Source: Bacilli bacterium (lineage in GTDB: Bacteria > Bacillota_I > Bacilli_A > RF39 > UBA660). From it: a DNA stretch of 5,187 nucleotides. The notes under the pieces are model-generated. The model was not told the DNA's origin, searched no databases, and saw only the letters and a program-made list of their open reading frames with translations. The stretch's first letter is position 1. Each line of letters begins with the position of its first letter. The stretch lies in NCBI GenBank assembly GCA_900758895.1, contig CAAETG010000116.1:1-5187 (forward strand), written 5' to 3'. Both the position numbers and the translations under genes were made by a program. Shown in pieces: positions 5,077 to 5,187 of the stretch.

Positions 5077-5187
5077 ATCTAAAATAAATAAAAATAAATA
5101 TAGCTAAGAATACGCAATAAATACTAAATTTCCATAAGTTACCGCGTTTAACTATTTCACTTAACCAGCGATAAGAGAAATAGGTAA
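5075..5187 (-). CDS. uppP: C-terminal fragment of a membrane protein, probably undecaprenyl-diphosphatase UppP
   Basis: Only the last 36 codons and the TAA lie in the window; the 5' end is beyond the right edge. The fragment has a short loop, then a basic amphipathic stretch LSEIVKRGNLWKFSIYC, then a final hydrophobic helix (FLAIFIFIYF) ending at the stop. This order (K-x-G, F-x-x-Y-C, last transmembrane helix) resembles the C-terminus of UppP/BacA, the membrane enzyme that recycles undecaprenyl pyrophosphate to the lipid carrier for cell-wall synthesis. The catalytic motifs lie upstream and cannot be seen. The frame is open to the edge and is followed by its own terminator, which supports a real gene. 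Another polytopic membrane protein is possible. Confidence 0.6.
   Translation of the reverse strand, partial: TYFSYRWLSEIVKRGNLWKFSIYCVFLAIFIFIYFR

Noticed and set aside
5081..5100. Two tandem copies of a 10-bp unit (AAAATAAATA)
   Set aside because: They lie inside the coding frame of the last transmembrane helix of the probable uppP, where Ile/Phe/Tyr codons in AT-rich DNA naturally give such repeats.

Overview
This 5.2 kb, strongly AT-rich window looks like chromosomal DNA of a low-GC Bacillota. The best guess is a gut-associated Bacilli lineage near the Erysipelotrichia, RF39 or Mollicutes-related groups. The reasons are the AT-rich codon use, strong AGGAG-type ribosome-binding sites, a CIRCE operator, an N-domain-less ClpB of the size usual in Mollicutes, and a type of membrane-anchored surface protein I associate with uncultured gut Bacilli. 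Tryptophan is read from TGG, and the first gene ends in TGA with no in-frame TGA codons elsewhere, so the standard bacterial code applies rather than the Mycoplasma code. The taxonomic placement is inference.

Layout from left to right. (1) A minus-strand gene (11-535) encodes a 174-aa regulator made of two XRE-type helix-turn-helix domains. (2) A 232-bp divergent intergenic region holds a sigma-A-like promoter and a short inverted repeat that could be an operator. (3) A plus-strand gene (768-2096) encodes a 442-aa signal-anchored extracellular protein with a C-terminal DUF6273 / C-type-lectin-like module. (4) A CIRCE operator overlaps that gene's stop codon and also the -35 box of a near-consensus promoter, so it should place the next gene under HrcA heat-shock control. 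(5) clpB (2165-4273) encodes a 702-aa disaggregase without the N-terminal domain and ends at an intrinsic terminator. (6) At 4297-4396 there is a complete promoter-hairpin-terminator unit with no real ORF, which is a candidate small RNA or leader attenuator. (7) A second promoter drives an HD-domain protein (4484-5029). (8) The 3' end of a convergent minus-strand gene (5075-5187) is probably uppP. Its terminator lies a few bases from that of the HD gene.

Functionally, the window combines a likely local regulator/surface-protein pair with a protein-quality-control gene and two probable housekeeping genes. Spacing is very tight. All four hairpins that follow a complete gene end begin inside, or touch, a stop codon, and one promoter's -35 box shares bases with the preceding terminator's T-tract. 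The observations most worth following up are the ORF-less transcription unit after clpB, the CIRCE element that may also act as a terminator, and the possibly diversified C-terminal domain of the surface protein.
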